64,000 nucleotides of DNA. Source: Abyssibacter profundi. GTDB taxonomy: Bacteria; Pseudomonadota; Gammaproteobacteria; Nevskiales; OUC007. The translations under genes and the position numbers were made by a program. Shown one piece after another: positions 36,511 to 45,156 of the stretch; position 1 is the first letter of the stretch, and every line of letters starts with the position of its first letter. The notes beneath the pieces were generated by a model. The model ran no database searches. It saw only the letters and a program-made list of their open reading frames with translations, and had not been told where the DNA came from. The stretch lies in assembly GCF_003151135.1 (NCBI RefSeq), contig NZ_QEQK01000004.1, positions 1 through 64,000 of the forward strand, read 5' to 3'.

Positions 36511-37743
36511 ATGAGCGAGTCTTTCGACATTGTCGTATTCGGAGCCACCAGCTTCGTCGGTCAGATTCTCTGTCGCCATCTGTTCGCGCGGCACGGTGCA
36601 TCGGGTGGTGAAATCCGCTGGGCCATGGCCGGGCGTTCACGAGGAAAACTGGAACGGGTTCGTCAGGACTTGGGCGCAGGCGCCGGTGATATTCCCCTCC
36701 TGCTCGCCAATGCCGATGATGAGACCGCGCTGACCACGCTTTGCCAGCAGACGCGTGTGGTGATCTCGACGGTTGGCCCCTATGCGCTTTACGGATCCGA
36801 GCTGGTTCGGATCTGCGCCGAGTCGGGGACCGACTATTGCGACTTGACCGGCGAGGTGCAGTGGATTCGGCGAATGATCGACGCCAACGAGGCTGCTGCC
36901 AAGCGCAGTGGTGCCCGCATTGTGCATTGCTGTGGCTTTGACTCCGTGCCGTCCGATCTGGGGCTGCAGTTTTTTCAGCAGGAGGCCCGCAATCGCTTCG
37001 GCGCACCCGTGGAGCGGGTCAAGATGCGCGTCAAGGCGGCGCGCGGCGGTTTCTCGGGAGGGACGGTCGCCAGCCTGATGAATGTGGTCAAGGAGGCCAA
37101 GCAAGATCCCGGTCTGCGCAAGCAGCTGGCAAATCCGCATCTGTTGTGTCCGCCCGATGCCCAGCGCGGCGCACGCCAGCCAAATGTGACGTTTGCGGAG
37201 TATGACGAAGATGCCCGCAGCTGGGTTGCACCGTTTGTGATGGCGGCGATCAACACGCGGGTGGTTCACCGGTCCAATGCCATCGCCGGCTTTCCGTACG
37301 GCCAGTCATTTCAGTACGACGAGGCGATGATGACGGGCATCAGCTCAAAAGGGCGCTTGATGGCCATGTCCGTCTCGTTGGGATTGGCAGGGTTCATGGC
37401 GGCGTCGGTGATCCCGCCTTCGCGTTGGGTGCTGGAACGATTCGTCGTGCCGAAGCCGGGCGAGGGGCCAACGCCGAAAGAGCAGGAAGCCGGGTTCTTC
37501 GATCTTCGTTTTCTGGGTCACGGACCCGACGGCGAGTTGCTCGTCACCAAGGTCACTGGGGATCGCGACCCGGGCTATGGATCGACTGGCAAGATGCTGG
37601 GCGAGGCAGGCGCCTGTCTGGCCTTGGACCTGCCGGAGGACGCCGAGGGCGGCTTCTGGACGCCGGCCACCTTACTGGGCGATGCCTTCGTGGAGCGGCT
37701 GCAGGCGCACGCCGGCCTTAAGTTTGAGGTCGTCTCCAGCTAA
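36511..37743 (+). CDS. Saccharopine dehydrogenase-like oxidoreductase
   Basis: 410 residues from ATG 36511. The N-terminal Rossmann segment DIVVFGATSFVGQILCRHL and the VVISTVGPYALYG and HCCGFDSVPSDLGLQ segments identify the family, which includes trans-acting enoyl reductases and lipid-modifying homologs in actinobacteria. NAD(P) use is likely; the substrate is unknown and nothing in the neighbourhood points to one. Lysine synthesis is unlikely for this subtype. Confidence 0.82.
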   Translation: MSESFDIVVFGATSFVGQILCRHLFARHGASGGEIRWAMAGRSRGKLERVRQDLGAGAGDIPLLLANADDETALTTLCQQTRVVISTVGPYALYGSELVRICAESGTDYCDLTGEVQWIRRMIDANEAAAKRSGARIVHCCGFDSVPSDLGLQFFQQEARNRFGAPVERVKMRVKAARGGFSGGTVASLMNVVKEAKQDPGLRKQLANPHLLCPPDAQRGARQPNVTFAEYDEDARSWVAPFVMAAINTRVVHRSNAIAGFPYGQSFQYDEAMMTGISSKGRLMAMSVSLGLAGFMAASVIPPSRWVLERFVVPKPGEGPTPKEQEAGFFDLRFLGHGPDGELLVTKVTGDRDPGYGSTGKMLGEAGACLALDLPEDAEGGFWTPATLLGDAFVERLQAHAGLKFEVVSS

Positions 37744-37797
37744 TCGATGTGTCGGGGCTGCGGGCGTCACCGCGTCATGGCCCCATCCCTTAGCAAA

Positions 37798-37822
37798 CGC
37801 CCCGGTCGCTTCGACCGGGGCG
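37798..37822. terminator. Bidirectional terminator hairpin
   Basis: CGCCCCGGTCG / CGACCGGGGCG, a perfect 11-bp stem with a 3-nt loop between convergent genes; the T-run is weak. Confidence 0.65.
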
Positions 37823-37838
37823 GCATCTGGCATGCGGC

Positions 37839-37970
37839 TTAGTCTTCGAGCGTCCCGCGGCGGCGCTTCCGCGCTTCAATCTGCTTGAATTCCACGGCGG
37901 TCAGCACGATACCAACCAAAGTCATGGCGAATGCGGCGGCACCGATCGCCAACAAGATGTCGTCATTCAT
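37839..37970 (-). CDS. Tiny membrane protein, unknown
   Basis: 43 residues, one TM segment (LLAIGAAAFAMTLVGIVLTA) and a basic C-terminal tail (KQIEARKRRR), so the tail is expected in the cytoplasm. ATG 37970 overlaps the upstream stop by 8 bp. No family recognised. Confidence 0.65.
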   Translation of the reverse strand: MNDDILLAIGAAAFAMTLVGIVLTAVEFKQIEARKRRRGTLED

Positions 37971-38145
37971 CGAGTCGCCCCATGATGCTGCTGGCTTTGA
38001 AGTAGATGCCAAAGCAGAGAATGGAAGGCACCCACATAGCAGTGAACAAACCTTCTTCACGGTAGCCGTTGAACCACAGAAACCCCGAGACGAGGAATGA
38101 TGCGGCGACCGCGAGAAGAATGAAGAGGTCAGATAGTCGGAACAC
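37963..38145 (-). CDS. Small membrane protein, unknown
   Basis: 60 residues from GTG 38145, two TM segments (LSDLFILLAVAASFLVSGFL and MWVPSILCFGIYFKASSI). The WVPSIL-GIYFK pattern resembles short unannotated proteins of other Gammaproteobacteria, from memory. It is coupled to the 43-residue gene. Confidence 0.6.
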   Translation of the reverse strand: MFRLSDLFILLAVAASFLVSGFLWFNGYREEGLFTAMWVPSILCFGIYFKASSIMGRLDE

Positions 38146-38360
38146 GGCGATCTCCTATTGGCAGTCCCGCCAATGCGCTCTATTCGGCGGCTGGCAGGTC
38201 GGTTGAGAGGATGGAGCAACGGGTTCGAACCAACGTTTCAATCGGTTGCCCAATGAGTGGATGCAGTGAAGCATTTGCCGACCTCGTGGTGTGTACATGA
38301 AGTGCACGAAGAATGAACACACCTTGTCGCTAACCCCAATCGTGAACAGGCTAGGCCGCC

Positions 38361-38606
38361 ATGGATAGAGAATCTGTCATCGTGAGCCTGGACCGGCCCG
38401 GACCGCGGCAGCATCGCTGGATGCATCGGATCGGCGTGCTGGGCATCTTGCTGTCCGTGCCAGCACTCCTGGTGTTGCTCGGACTGATGGGGTCGGTCGC
38501 TTTCGACGCCGTGCCGCTGGATGAAGCGGCGGCGGGCATCAAATGGGCTTGCCGCATTGTCATCACGGGTTTTCTGCTGAGTGCGGTGGGCTTCTGGAAT
38601 CGATGA
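38361..38606 (+). CDS. Small membrane protein, unknown
   Basis: 81 residues, with two TM segments (about 24-45 and 61-78). Directly upstream of the flavoprotein gene (1 bp gap), so likely co-transcribed. The region before it (38146-38360) holds a 7-bp inverted repeat, GGTGTGT / ACACACC, at 38288-38323. No family recognised. Confidence 0.6.
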   Translation: MDRESVIVSLDRPGPRQHRWMHRIGVLGILLSVPALLVLLGLMGSVAFDAVPLDEAAAGIKWACRIVITGFLLSAVGFWNR

Positions 38607-38607
38607 C

Positions 38608-39570
38608 ATGAGCGATGAACCGAACGACGCGCCAGCGGAGCCCCGGCTGAACACCGATGTCGCCATCGTGGGTGGCGGGATGGCCGGCCTCGCCATTGCG
38701 CGGGAGCTGCAGGGCCGTGGCCGCCAGGTGCTGCTACTGGACAAGGGCTGGCATCCCGGCGGCCGTTTCGCATCGCGTCGACTCGCGGGTGGCGCGGCAT
38801 TCGTTGATCACGGAGTGCAGCGATTCATTTTGCCGAGTGCGCATCGCTGGTGGTCCGGGACCTCGATCCGCCGTGTGCGCGGCGTCGAAGATGGCGCCGA
38901 AGCCATGCTGGCCACGCCTGCCCGAACCTTTGTCAGCGCGCTCGCCGACGGGCTGACGATTCGCCTGCGCCATCGCGTTGATGGTCTACGAGCGCTGCCG
39001 GATGGTCAGTGGTTGCTGCGCAGCGAAGACGGCATACCTTCATGCCAGGCGCAAACGGTCGTGCTGGCCTGTCCAGGACCACAAGCGGCAGACCTGCTGG
39101 CGAGCGCCGGTCTGGAGCAGCCGGATGCTGCGGTGCTGAGGTATCGACCACGTTGGGTGATCACCGGCTCGGTCCCCCGCAGTGCACGAATCCGGATTGG
39201 TGATCTGATGCCCGCAATGGATGGCATCGACCGCGGCCCAGAGATTCCCGGCCACGGTCGCCAGTGCCTCCGCTTGCAGGCGAGCGAAGCCTGGTCGCAG
39301 CAGCGCGTCGATTGGCCGGAGGCCCAGGTGGTTGAGGCGGTGGAGCAAGCGCTGATCGAGGCGGGTGCCGAGGATTTGCAGGAGCTTCATGCCAAACGTT
39401 GGCGTTACGCCCAGGCAGCGTCGCATGGCGAATCCGTCGAACTTCGCCGGGCCCCCGGTCTTTACATCGCCGGAGATTGGACGCAGCCCGGCGATGCTGA
39501 CCGCGGCGTGGATCGTGCGCTGACGGCCGCGGCACAGGTCATCAGCCAGTTGATCGAGGGCGCCGCCTGA
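38608..39570 (+). CDS. FAD-dependent oxidoreductase, renalase-like
   Basis: 320 residues. Dinucleotide-binding motif VAIVGGGMAGLAIARELQGRG at about residues 19-39, then LLDKGWHPGGRFASRRL, typical of renalase-like amine oxidases; the end APGLYIAGDWTQPGDADRGVDRALTAA contains the second FAD-binding segment. Substrate unknown. Confidence 0.85.
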   Translation: MSDEPNDAPAEPRLNTDVAIVGGGMAGLAIARELQGRGRQVLLLDKGWHPGGRFASRRLAGGAAFVDHGVQRFILPSAHRWWSGTSIRRVRGVEDGAEAMLATPARTFVSALADGLTIRLRHRVDGLRALPDGQWLLRSEDGIPSCQAQTVVLACPGPQAADLLASAGLEQPDAAVLRYRPRWVITGSVPRSARIRIGDLMPAMDGIDRGPEIPGHGRQCLRLQASEAWSQQRVDWPEAQVVEAVEQALIEAGAEDLQELHAKRWRYAQAASHGESVELRRAPGLYIAGDWTQPGDADRGVDRALTAAAQVISQLIEGAA

Positions 39571-39571
39571 G

Positions 39572-39844
39572 ATGACTGCCTCGGACTCCAAACAGCGGTC
39601 GCGGTCAGCAGCTAGCCAGGCCGCCGATGATGACGCCACCCTGGTCCATCGCAACGAGATCAAGGAGCAGCACACCACGCACTGGGATCTCGATGTTCTG
39701 ACCAACGAAGAGCTCGATCAAGTCTATGCGCGCGAACGCGCGCAGGTCCGGCGTCGTCAGCGGCTGCGTCGACTGGCGATCTGGGCGGGGTGCGTCGGTG
39801 CCGTCATTCTTGTGGTGACCGCGATCCTCTGGTGGGTGCGTTAG
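39572..39844 (+). CDS. Single-pass membrane protein, unknown
   Basis: 90 residues: a soluble N-terminal half with acidic and helical character (LTNEELDQVYARERAQVRRRQRLRR) and one C-terminal TM segment (IWAGCVGAVILVVTAILWWV). Starts 2 bases after the flavoprotein stop. No family recognised. Confidence 0.6.
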   Translation: MTASDSKQRSRSAASQAADDDATLVHRNEIKEQHTTHWDLDVLTNEELDQVYARERAQVRRRQRLRRLAIWAGCVGAVILVVTAILWWVR

Positions 39845-39901
39845 CCCGGGCGGGGCGGGCTGCGGGTAGAATCCCGCGCCCCTGGGTTCGATCCGTTTGC
39901 C

Positions 39902-41113
39902 ATGAAACACATGAATCGCGCGATTGATCGCGCGCTGCAAGCCAACCGTGTCGCGGCCCGTGTGGCCAACAACGCATTCGACCGGATGTTCCGTCCGGGC
40001 GCGCTGATCCGTTCCAATCAGACGCCGTTCGAGGAGATCGGCGCATCAGGTCCGATGCGTGTTCGCTACTACCCGCCGCTGGCCGAGTCGAGTATCCCGC
40101 TGTCTGACGGCCAGCAGATGCCGGTGGCGCCCATCGAGCATGCGGTACCGATTGTCATCGTGCCTCCGTTGGCCGCTACGTCGCTAATCTTCGATCTCAT
40201 GCCGGAACGCAGCTTGGTGCGCTACCTGCGCGCCTGCGGGTATCGCGTGTATCTCGTCGACTGGGGGTCGCCGGAGCGCCGTCATACCCACTTCGGCATT
40301 AAACACTACGCGGAGGAGATGCTCGGCCATGCCTTGGGCTGTGTAAGGGCACATGCCAACACCCGCCCGGTGTCCTTGCTGGGATGGTGTATGGGCGGTC
40401 TTTTTGCGCTGATCTACGCAGGGCTTTCGCATGATCGCGACATTCAGAATTTGATCACCATCGCCAGTCCCATCGATTATCGCCAGGGCGGGATTGCGGC
40501 GCGGATCACGCGGGCCATGGAGCTACCTGCCTACCTGATTCGCAAGTACACCAGTTTTCGGGTGCATAACGTCGACCCAGCGTATTTGCAAGTGCCCGGC
40601 TGGGTGAATGCATTGGCGTTCAAGCTCACGAATCCCGTTGGCAGTCTCACGGCGTACTGGGATTTGTTTGCCAGATTGGCAGACCGTGAGTTTCTGGTCT
40701 CGCATACGACGACGTCACATTTCCTCGAGAACATGGAGGATTATCCCGGCGGCATCGTGCAGGACTTTATCGTCAAGGTCGGCGTCGACAACGACTTGTC
40801 GCGTGGCCGTATCGAGGTGGGCGACCGGGTCTCCCAGTTTGATCGCATTGAATGCTCGCTGCTGGTGTTCGCGGGGGAGGCCGACGCCATTGTGACCCCC
40901 CAATCGGCGCAGACTATTTTGAATCTGGTGCAATCACCCGATAAGGAGTTCGTCATCGCGCCGGGTGGCCACGCCGGTGTGGTGATGGGCAACAAGGCGC
41001 AATCGGCGGTCTGGGCGGTGCTGGCGCAATGGCTGGAAACGCGCTCGGGCTCGCAGCAGGCGGGGGTTACAACAGCAGAAACCACAGCGGCACCGTCAAC
41101 AGCGACAACGTAA
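39902..41113 (+). CDS. Polyhydroxyalkanoate synthase-like alpha/beta hydrolase
   Basis: 403 residues. The nucleophile elbow reads GWCMGG with Cys at residue 163, as in PHA synthases (GxCxGG) rather than Ser lipases; Asp 328 (GEADAIVT) and His 357 (GGHAGVV) complete the triad. N-terminal part is short, so it looks most like class III PhaC, but no PhaE, PhaA or PhaB is adjacent. It may polymerise 3-hydroxyacyl-CoA or act as a related acyl-transfer enzyme. The 3' end overlaps the convergent AEC transporter gene by 47 bp. Confidence 0.82.
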   Translation: MKHMNRAIDRALQANRVAARVANNAFDRMFRPGALIRSNQTPFEEIGASGPMRVRYYPPLAESSIPLSDGQQMPVAPIEHAVPIVIVPPLAATSLIFDLMPERSLVRYLRACGYRVYLVDWGSPERRHTHFGIKHYAEEMLGHALGCVRAHANTRPVSLLGWCMGGLFALIYAGLSHDRDIQNLITIASPIDYRQGGIAARITRAMELPAYLIRKYTSFRVHNVDPAYLQVPGWVNALAFKLTNPVGSLTAYWDLFARLADREFLVSHTTTSHFLENMEDYPGGIVQDFIVKVGVDNDLSRGRIEVGDRVSQFDRIECSLLVFAGEADAIVTPQSAQTILNLVQSPDKEFVIAPGGHAGVVMGNKAQSAVWAVLAQWLETRSGSQQAGVTTAETTAAPSTATT

Positions 41114-41963
41114 TGCCCACAGCGAGCATGGCGGTGGCCAGCGGCGGCTCCAATCGCGCGTCAGCGGCCATGATGCCGGCAGTGATCATCGGCGCCATCG
41201 CAGTTTGCGTGATGGTGACGTCTCTGAGTTCGCCGTCGATCCCCAGCGCCAGCCCGAAGCCCAGCACGCAAAGCGGTGCCAACAAGAGCTTCCAGGACAG
41301 TCCGGCGAGGATGGGTTGGCGCAGGCGCCAGGCATCGCCAAAGCGCATTTGAAATCCAACGGTGAACAGCGCGACCGGGGTGAGGGTCTCGCCCAACCGG
41401 TCCAGCACCGTTTCCAGCCAGCTTGGCCAGCCCGGTGTCAGCGCCACCAGCAGCGCCAGCACCAGGGCGCCGAATGGCGGAAACAGCAGGACTCGCTTGG
41501 TAATCGCGCCGCCGCGCACCGATTGGCCGCTAAACACCGCTGCCACGATGACGCCCACGGTCGACAGGGCCATGAAGGAACCCAGCTGGTCGGCGATGAC
41601 CGCGGTGCCGACCGCCTGGGGGCCGAACAGCGCCTGGGTCATTGGCAGTCCCATGAACGCCGTGTTGCCCAATCCGCAGGTCAGCAAGACCGCGCCGATG
41701 CGCGGCCGGTCCCAGCGCAGTAGCCGGCCAATGAGCGGAATGACGACACAGGCGCCCAGAGCCACAATCCACGGACCCAGCGCCGCGAAAGCAAGCTCGG
41801 GTGCAAAGTCGATGCGCGGAATCTGGACCAGTACCAGGGCGGGCAGGGCGATACGGATGACCCAGGCATTGAGCACGCTGGGCGCATGGGCGGGCATCCA
41901 CTGGCGGCGGGCAAACAGGTATCCCAGGAGCAGGGCTCCCAACAGCAGTGCAAAGCTGCTCAT
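41067..41963 (-). CDS. AEC-family transporter
   Basis: 298 residues, eight to ten TM segments, with the auxin-efflux-carrier arrangement of five helices, a loop (GQSVRGGAITKRVLLFPP) and five helices. Conserved patches include LGNTAFMGLPMTQALFG and TQTAMAPMITAGIMA. Substrate unknown; members export organic acids or malonate-like compounds. Confidence 0.88.
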   Translation of the reverse strand: MSSFALLLGALLLGYLFARRQWMPAHAPSVLNAWVIRIALPALVLVQIPRIDFAPELAFAALGPWIVALGACVVIPLIGRLLRWDRPRIGAVLLTCGLGNTAFMGLPMTQALFGPQAVGTAVIADQLGSFMALSTVGVIVAAVFSGQSVRGGAITKRVLLFPPFGALVLALLVALTPGWPSWLETVLDRLGETLTPVALFTVGFQMRFGDAWRLRQPILAGLSWKLLLAPLCVLGFGLALGIDGELRDVTITQTAMAPMITAGIMAADARLEPPLATAMLAVGITLSLLTVPLWFLLL

Positions 41964-42029
41964 GTGGTGGTCCGGCGGCGGTTCACGGCGCGCAGACTGA
42001 CGGATTCATGTGTGGAACACCAGTGGACT

Positions 42030-42425
42030 TTAGGCGGGGGCGTCACTGAGCTGGCGAGCGCTGATCAGCGCCTGGGTGAGTTGGGCCGTGCGCAGCGCCT
42101 GTTCGGCGGGTGTTTGGCTGCGCAGGATCGCCGTAGGGTGCCAGGTGGTTACGCAGGGTGTGGCATTGCGACCGGCCGTGGTCTGACCATAGTTGCGGTT
42201 GTCCTGTGGCTGACGTTGCTGAACCGCGGCAGCGGCGGTTTGGCCCAGGGCCACCGGGACGCGGGGCGCAGCAGGCTGACCTCGGCATCCAACCAGGGCC
42301 GACCGGAGTCGACCTCTGCAACCGATGGCCGCTGGTGCAGGCGCCGTTTGCCGCGACGAATCCACTTAAAGTGCTTGACCGCGCGTTGGTCAGATAAACC
42401 GTGTTGCGGTCCGATGCCCTGCCTG
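42030..42425 (-). pseudogene. udgX-type uracil-DNA glycosylase remnant
   Basis: Three frames of the minus strand join into the C-terminal half of UdgX. From about 42425: RNTVYLTNA in one frame; then VKHFKWIRRGKRRLHQRPS and VDSGRPWLDAEVSLLRP in a second; then PRVPVALGQTAAAAV and VTTWHPTAILR to the stop at 42030 in a third. The frame breaks are an apparent two-base gain between TNA and VKHF (near 42380) and a single-base loss near 42262. The RRLHQRPS segment, which carries the His that crosslinks uracil-DNA in UdgX, is retained. The 5' half is missing; cyclase sequence lies there instead. Decayed gene, probably not functional. Confidence 0.82.
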
Positions 42426-42455
42426 TGTCGTGTTCAGCCCCCTGAGAGCGAATGG

Positions 42456-43778
42456 TTACGGGTTGGCAGGGGCAATGGAGTAGGCCGCGACGGTTTCGTC
42501 AAAACCCTTGAGCGTCATCGGGGGCTCGGCCTCGAATTGCGCGTCTGCGGGGGGCTGGGCCACGGCGGCCCGACAGGCCGCGTCCAACAAAATCTGTCCC
42601 GGTGCGGCCGCGTCGCAGAGCCGGGCGGCGCGGTTCACGACCGATCCGACGGCGGCATATTCCAGTCGTGAGACGCTGCCGACAATGCCCACGGTGGCTT
42701 CTCCGGTGGCAACACCAATCCCCATGCCCAGGGGGAGATCGGGGACGGACCAACTGGCCAGCAACGGGGCGACCTCCCGCCGTAAATCGCAGGCCAGTGC
42801 GACGGCGGCATCGGCATGCGCCGCGCTGGCCACGGGGGCTCCCAGGAGCATGAGCACGCCGTCACCGGCGTAGTCTTTAATCGTGGCGCCGTGCCGGGCG
42901 GCAATGGTGCCAATGCGATCGTAATAGCTGCGCAGGCCCTGGATAACCTGCCGGGACGGCATGGCTTCGGCGAATCGGGTAAAGCCGCGCACGTCGCAGG
43001 CCACCACGGAAATGTCGAGCGTATCGCTCGCCATGGTGTGCTGCAGTCCCTTGCGCCGTACGAGATCGGCAACCTGCGGGGCCATGAAGCGCTTCATGAA
43101 CCCACCTTTTTGGCCCTCCAGCACGTGATATTGCACCGCGCCGACCAGCAGGCTCATCAAGCCGGTTGAGGTCGTATATGCAGCCAGCTCAGGCGGTAGG
43201 ACCAAGCCGAGCGCAATCAATGGGGATCCGACAAAAAAGCCTAGCAGCCGGATCGCTTCGGACGGCTCCGGGCGCCGGAACATGATGAGCCGGATGACCA
43301 ATGCCATCGAGAACATGGAGAGCATGACCGGGATGGCGAACAGCCAGAACGCGGGCGGAAATGCCGGCGGCCAGTGGTCCAGCGAGGTCAGGAATACCGT
43401 GGCTCTGAGCTCGGGGGCCGCCAAGGACGCCAACAGATACAGCAGTGCAAATCCCTGGGCCCAGCGAACCAGCCAGTCGCCGGCGCGGGTGTCGAGATTG
43501 CCCGCAGGAATGGTTCGGCGGATGTACAGCAGCCACTGCGCGCTGAATATGAGTGCCAGTGCATCGGCCAGGGCGCATAGCCCGGACCAGGGCGGCAGAT
43601 CGGCCGGATCCACGGGCTCGACCCAGTTCGTGTTGGCGAAGATGGATACGCTGATGCTAACCAGGGCCGCAGCCAGCATGCGGCTGCTCATCGAGCGCCG
43701 ATCCGACAGGACAAACGCCAGCGCCATGCCAACCGAAACAATGCTCAGGACATTGGGTGCCGTATTTGCAAAGTCCAT
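42456..43778 (-). CDS. Class III adenylate/guanylate cyclase with membrane sensor region
   Basis: 440 residues. The first about 220 contain six or more TM helices; the C-terminal half is a class III cyclase catalytic domain with the metal Asp motifs DVRGFTRFAEAMP and the region IKDYAGDGVLMLLGAPVAS, then YAAVGSVVNRAARL with the conserved Asn-Arg. The Lys in IKDYAGD is the position that favours adenine in adenylate cyclases. Produces a cyclic nucleotide, probably cAMP; the signal is not clear. Confidence 0.88.
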   Translation of the reverse strand: MDFANTAPNVLSIVSVGMALAFVLSDRRSMSSRMLAAALVSISVSIFANTNWVEPVDPADLPPWSGLCALADALALIFSAQWLLYIRRTIPAGNLDTRAGDWLVRWAQGFALLYLLASLAAPELRATVFLTSLDHWPPAFPPAFWLFAIPVMLSMFSMALVIRLIMFRRPEPSEAIRLLGFFVGSPLIALGLVLPPELAAYTTSTGLMSLLVGAVQYHVLEGQKGGFMKRFMAPQVADLVRRKGLQHTMASDTLDISVVACDVRGFTRFAEAMPSRQVIQGLRSYYDRIGTIAARHGATIKDYAGDGVLMLLGAPVASAAHADAAVALACDLRREVAPLLASWSVPDLPLGMGIGVATGEATVGIVGSVSRLEYAAVGSVVNRAARLCDAAAPGQILLDAACRAAVAQPPADAQFEAEPPMTLKGFDETVAAYSIAPANP

Positions 43779-43863
43779 TGCGCTCCCCTTCGCCGTGGAC
43801 GCCTGGTGCCCGACGACGTGCGACGTCGACGGTGCCTGATCCTGTCAGGACACAATGGCCAGT

Positions 43864-44775
43864 TTACGCGCGGCCGTGCTCTCGACGAGGGTCGAACGAA
43901 AAAGCTGCGGCCATGCGCTCGTAGAGTTCTCGTTGTTCGCGTGTTTCTGCGCGCGGCGTCTGGATTTGCAAGGTCACGAATTGATCGCCCGCGGGGGAGC
44001 CAGGCATGCCACGGCCGCGCAGCCGCAGGGATTGGCCGGTCCGGGCACCGGGCGGCACTTTGAGCGTGACGCTACCCGCCAGGGTCGGCACTTCCAGCTT
44101 GCTGCCCAGCGCGGCCTCCCAGGGGGCAATGGGCATCAGCACGCGAATATCGGATCCGTCCAGTTCGAAGACGTCGTGAGGTTTGATGTCGACTTCCAGC
44201 AGCAGGTCGCCGCGCTGACCGGAAGGACCCGCACGGCCCTGGCCGGAGAGCCGGATCTTCTGGCCGCTGCGTATGCCCTTCGGAATCTGCACGTCCACCT
44301 GTCGCGCGCCGTGGCTGTCATTGAGCGTCAGCCGGCGCTTGATTCCATTGAAGGCATCTTCCAACGAAATCGAGATGCGCGCCGTTTGCGGTGACGGGCG
44401 CGCAGCCCGCCCGCCAAACGGATTCTGGCCGCCGAAATCTCCGGCCTGGAAGCCCTGTCCAAACAGGGTCTCGAAAAAGTCCGAGAAGCCGGACGCACCG
44501 CCAAACCCGCCTGCGCCAGCGTCCCAGCCGGGCGGGGGACGGAATTGCTGGCCGTTTTGCCAATTCGCGCCCAGCGCGTCGTATTGCTGGCGCTTTGCAG
44601 GGTCTTTCAGCACTTCGTAGGCCTCTGATATGGCCTTGAACCGATCTTCCGCGCCGCTATCCGTGTTCCGATCGGGGTGATACTGGCGAGCAAGCTTGCG
44701 GTAGGCGGCTTTGATCTCCGCATCGCTGGCACTGCGGGAGACGCCCAGTGTTTCGTAGTAGTCCTGAAATTCCAT
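43864..44775 (-). CDS. cbpA: DnaJ-family co-chaperone, CbpA-like
   Basis: 303 residues from ATG 44775. An N-terminal J domain with the HPD motif (QYHPDRN), a Gly/Phe-rich linker (about 80-125), and DnaJ C-terminal domains with no zinc finger, as in CbpA. Works with DnaK in folding and stress protection. Downstream of a heat-shock-like promoter. Confidence 0.93.
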   Translation of the reverse strand: MEFQDYYETLGVSRSASDAEIKAAYRKLARQYHPDRNTDSGAEDRFKAISEAYEVLKDPAKRQQYDALGANWQNGQQFRPPPGWDAGAGGFGGASGFSDFFETLFGQGFQAGDFGGQNPFGGRAARPSPQTARISISLEDAFNGIKRRLTLNDSHGARQVDVQIPKGIRSGQKIRLSGQGRAGPSGQRGDLLLEVDIKPHDVFELDGSDIRVLMPIAPWEAALGSKLEVPTLAGSVTLKVPPGARTGQSLRLRGRGMPGSPAGDQFVTLQIQTPRAETREQRELYERMAAAFSFDPRREHGRA

Positions 44776-45156
44776 ACGGGTCTTGCGTGCACCGAGTAGA
44801 GGGCTGCCGCAGTCATGGTGCCAGATCAGGCGAGTTTCAATGTCAGCGTCCAGTCGTTGGCGCTTGATGTCCGCGACCAAGGGGGCGCCCATGGCCACGG
44901 GCGTGCAGGGGGGCCGGCGGTCGACACCATCGGGGTGTCAGAAAAGCTGGCGCGCGATTTGCTGTCAAATTTCTGTAAACTTACCCGGCGTTCTGGGTCA
45001 TCTTTCTTGGCGCAAGGCGTAGCCGCGATCGGTTCCGATCCTGCCGGCTGCGAGCGACTCGGACGCACTCCCACTACCGAAGCCCGGGCGTTTGGCGTCC
45101 GGGTGCGTCGCGTGTGCTTGTGCCCACGCGTGACCCTGGCATGACCCGAGGTTTGC
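44776..45156. other. Divergent region between cbpA and the subtilase gene
   Basis: 381 bases with no gene I can support. A heat-shock-like promoter for the minus strand lies at 44813-44841; an AT-richer stretch at 44959-44985 may carry the plus-strand promoter, but no good pair of hexamers is visible. Confidence 0.6.
44813..44841 (-). promoter_or_regulatory. Candidate sigma-32 promoter of cbpA
   Basis: On the minus strand ATTGAAA (consensus CTTGAAA, 6 of 7) is followed, 14 bp later, by CACCATGA (consensus CCCCATNT, 5 of 7 defined positions). The start of transcription would be near 44806, about 30 nt before the ATG. Visual match only. Confidence 0.45.

Noticed and set aside
38288-38323. Inverted repeat GGTGTGT / ACACACC as operator
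   Set aside because: Seven base pairs 22 nt apart is expected by chance; listed only as a side note to the nearby gene.
42030-42365. Minus-strand frame of 111 codons as an intact gene
   Set aside because: Only its second half resembles UdgX, and the first third is out of frame with the family; it is part of a decayed gene.
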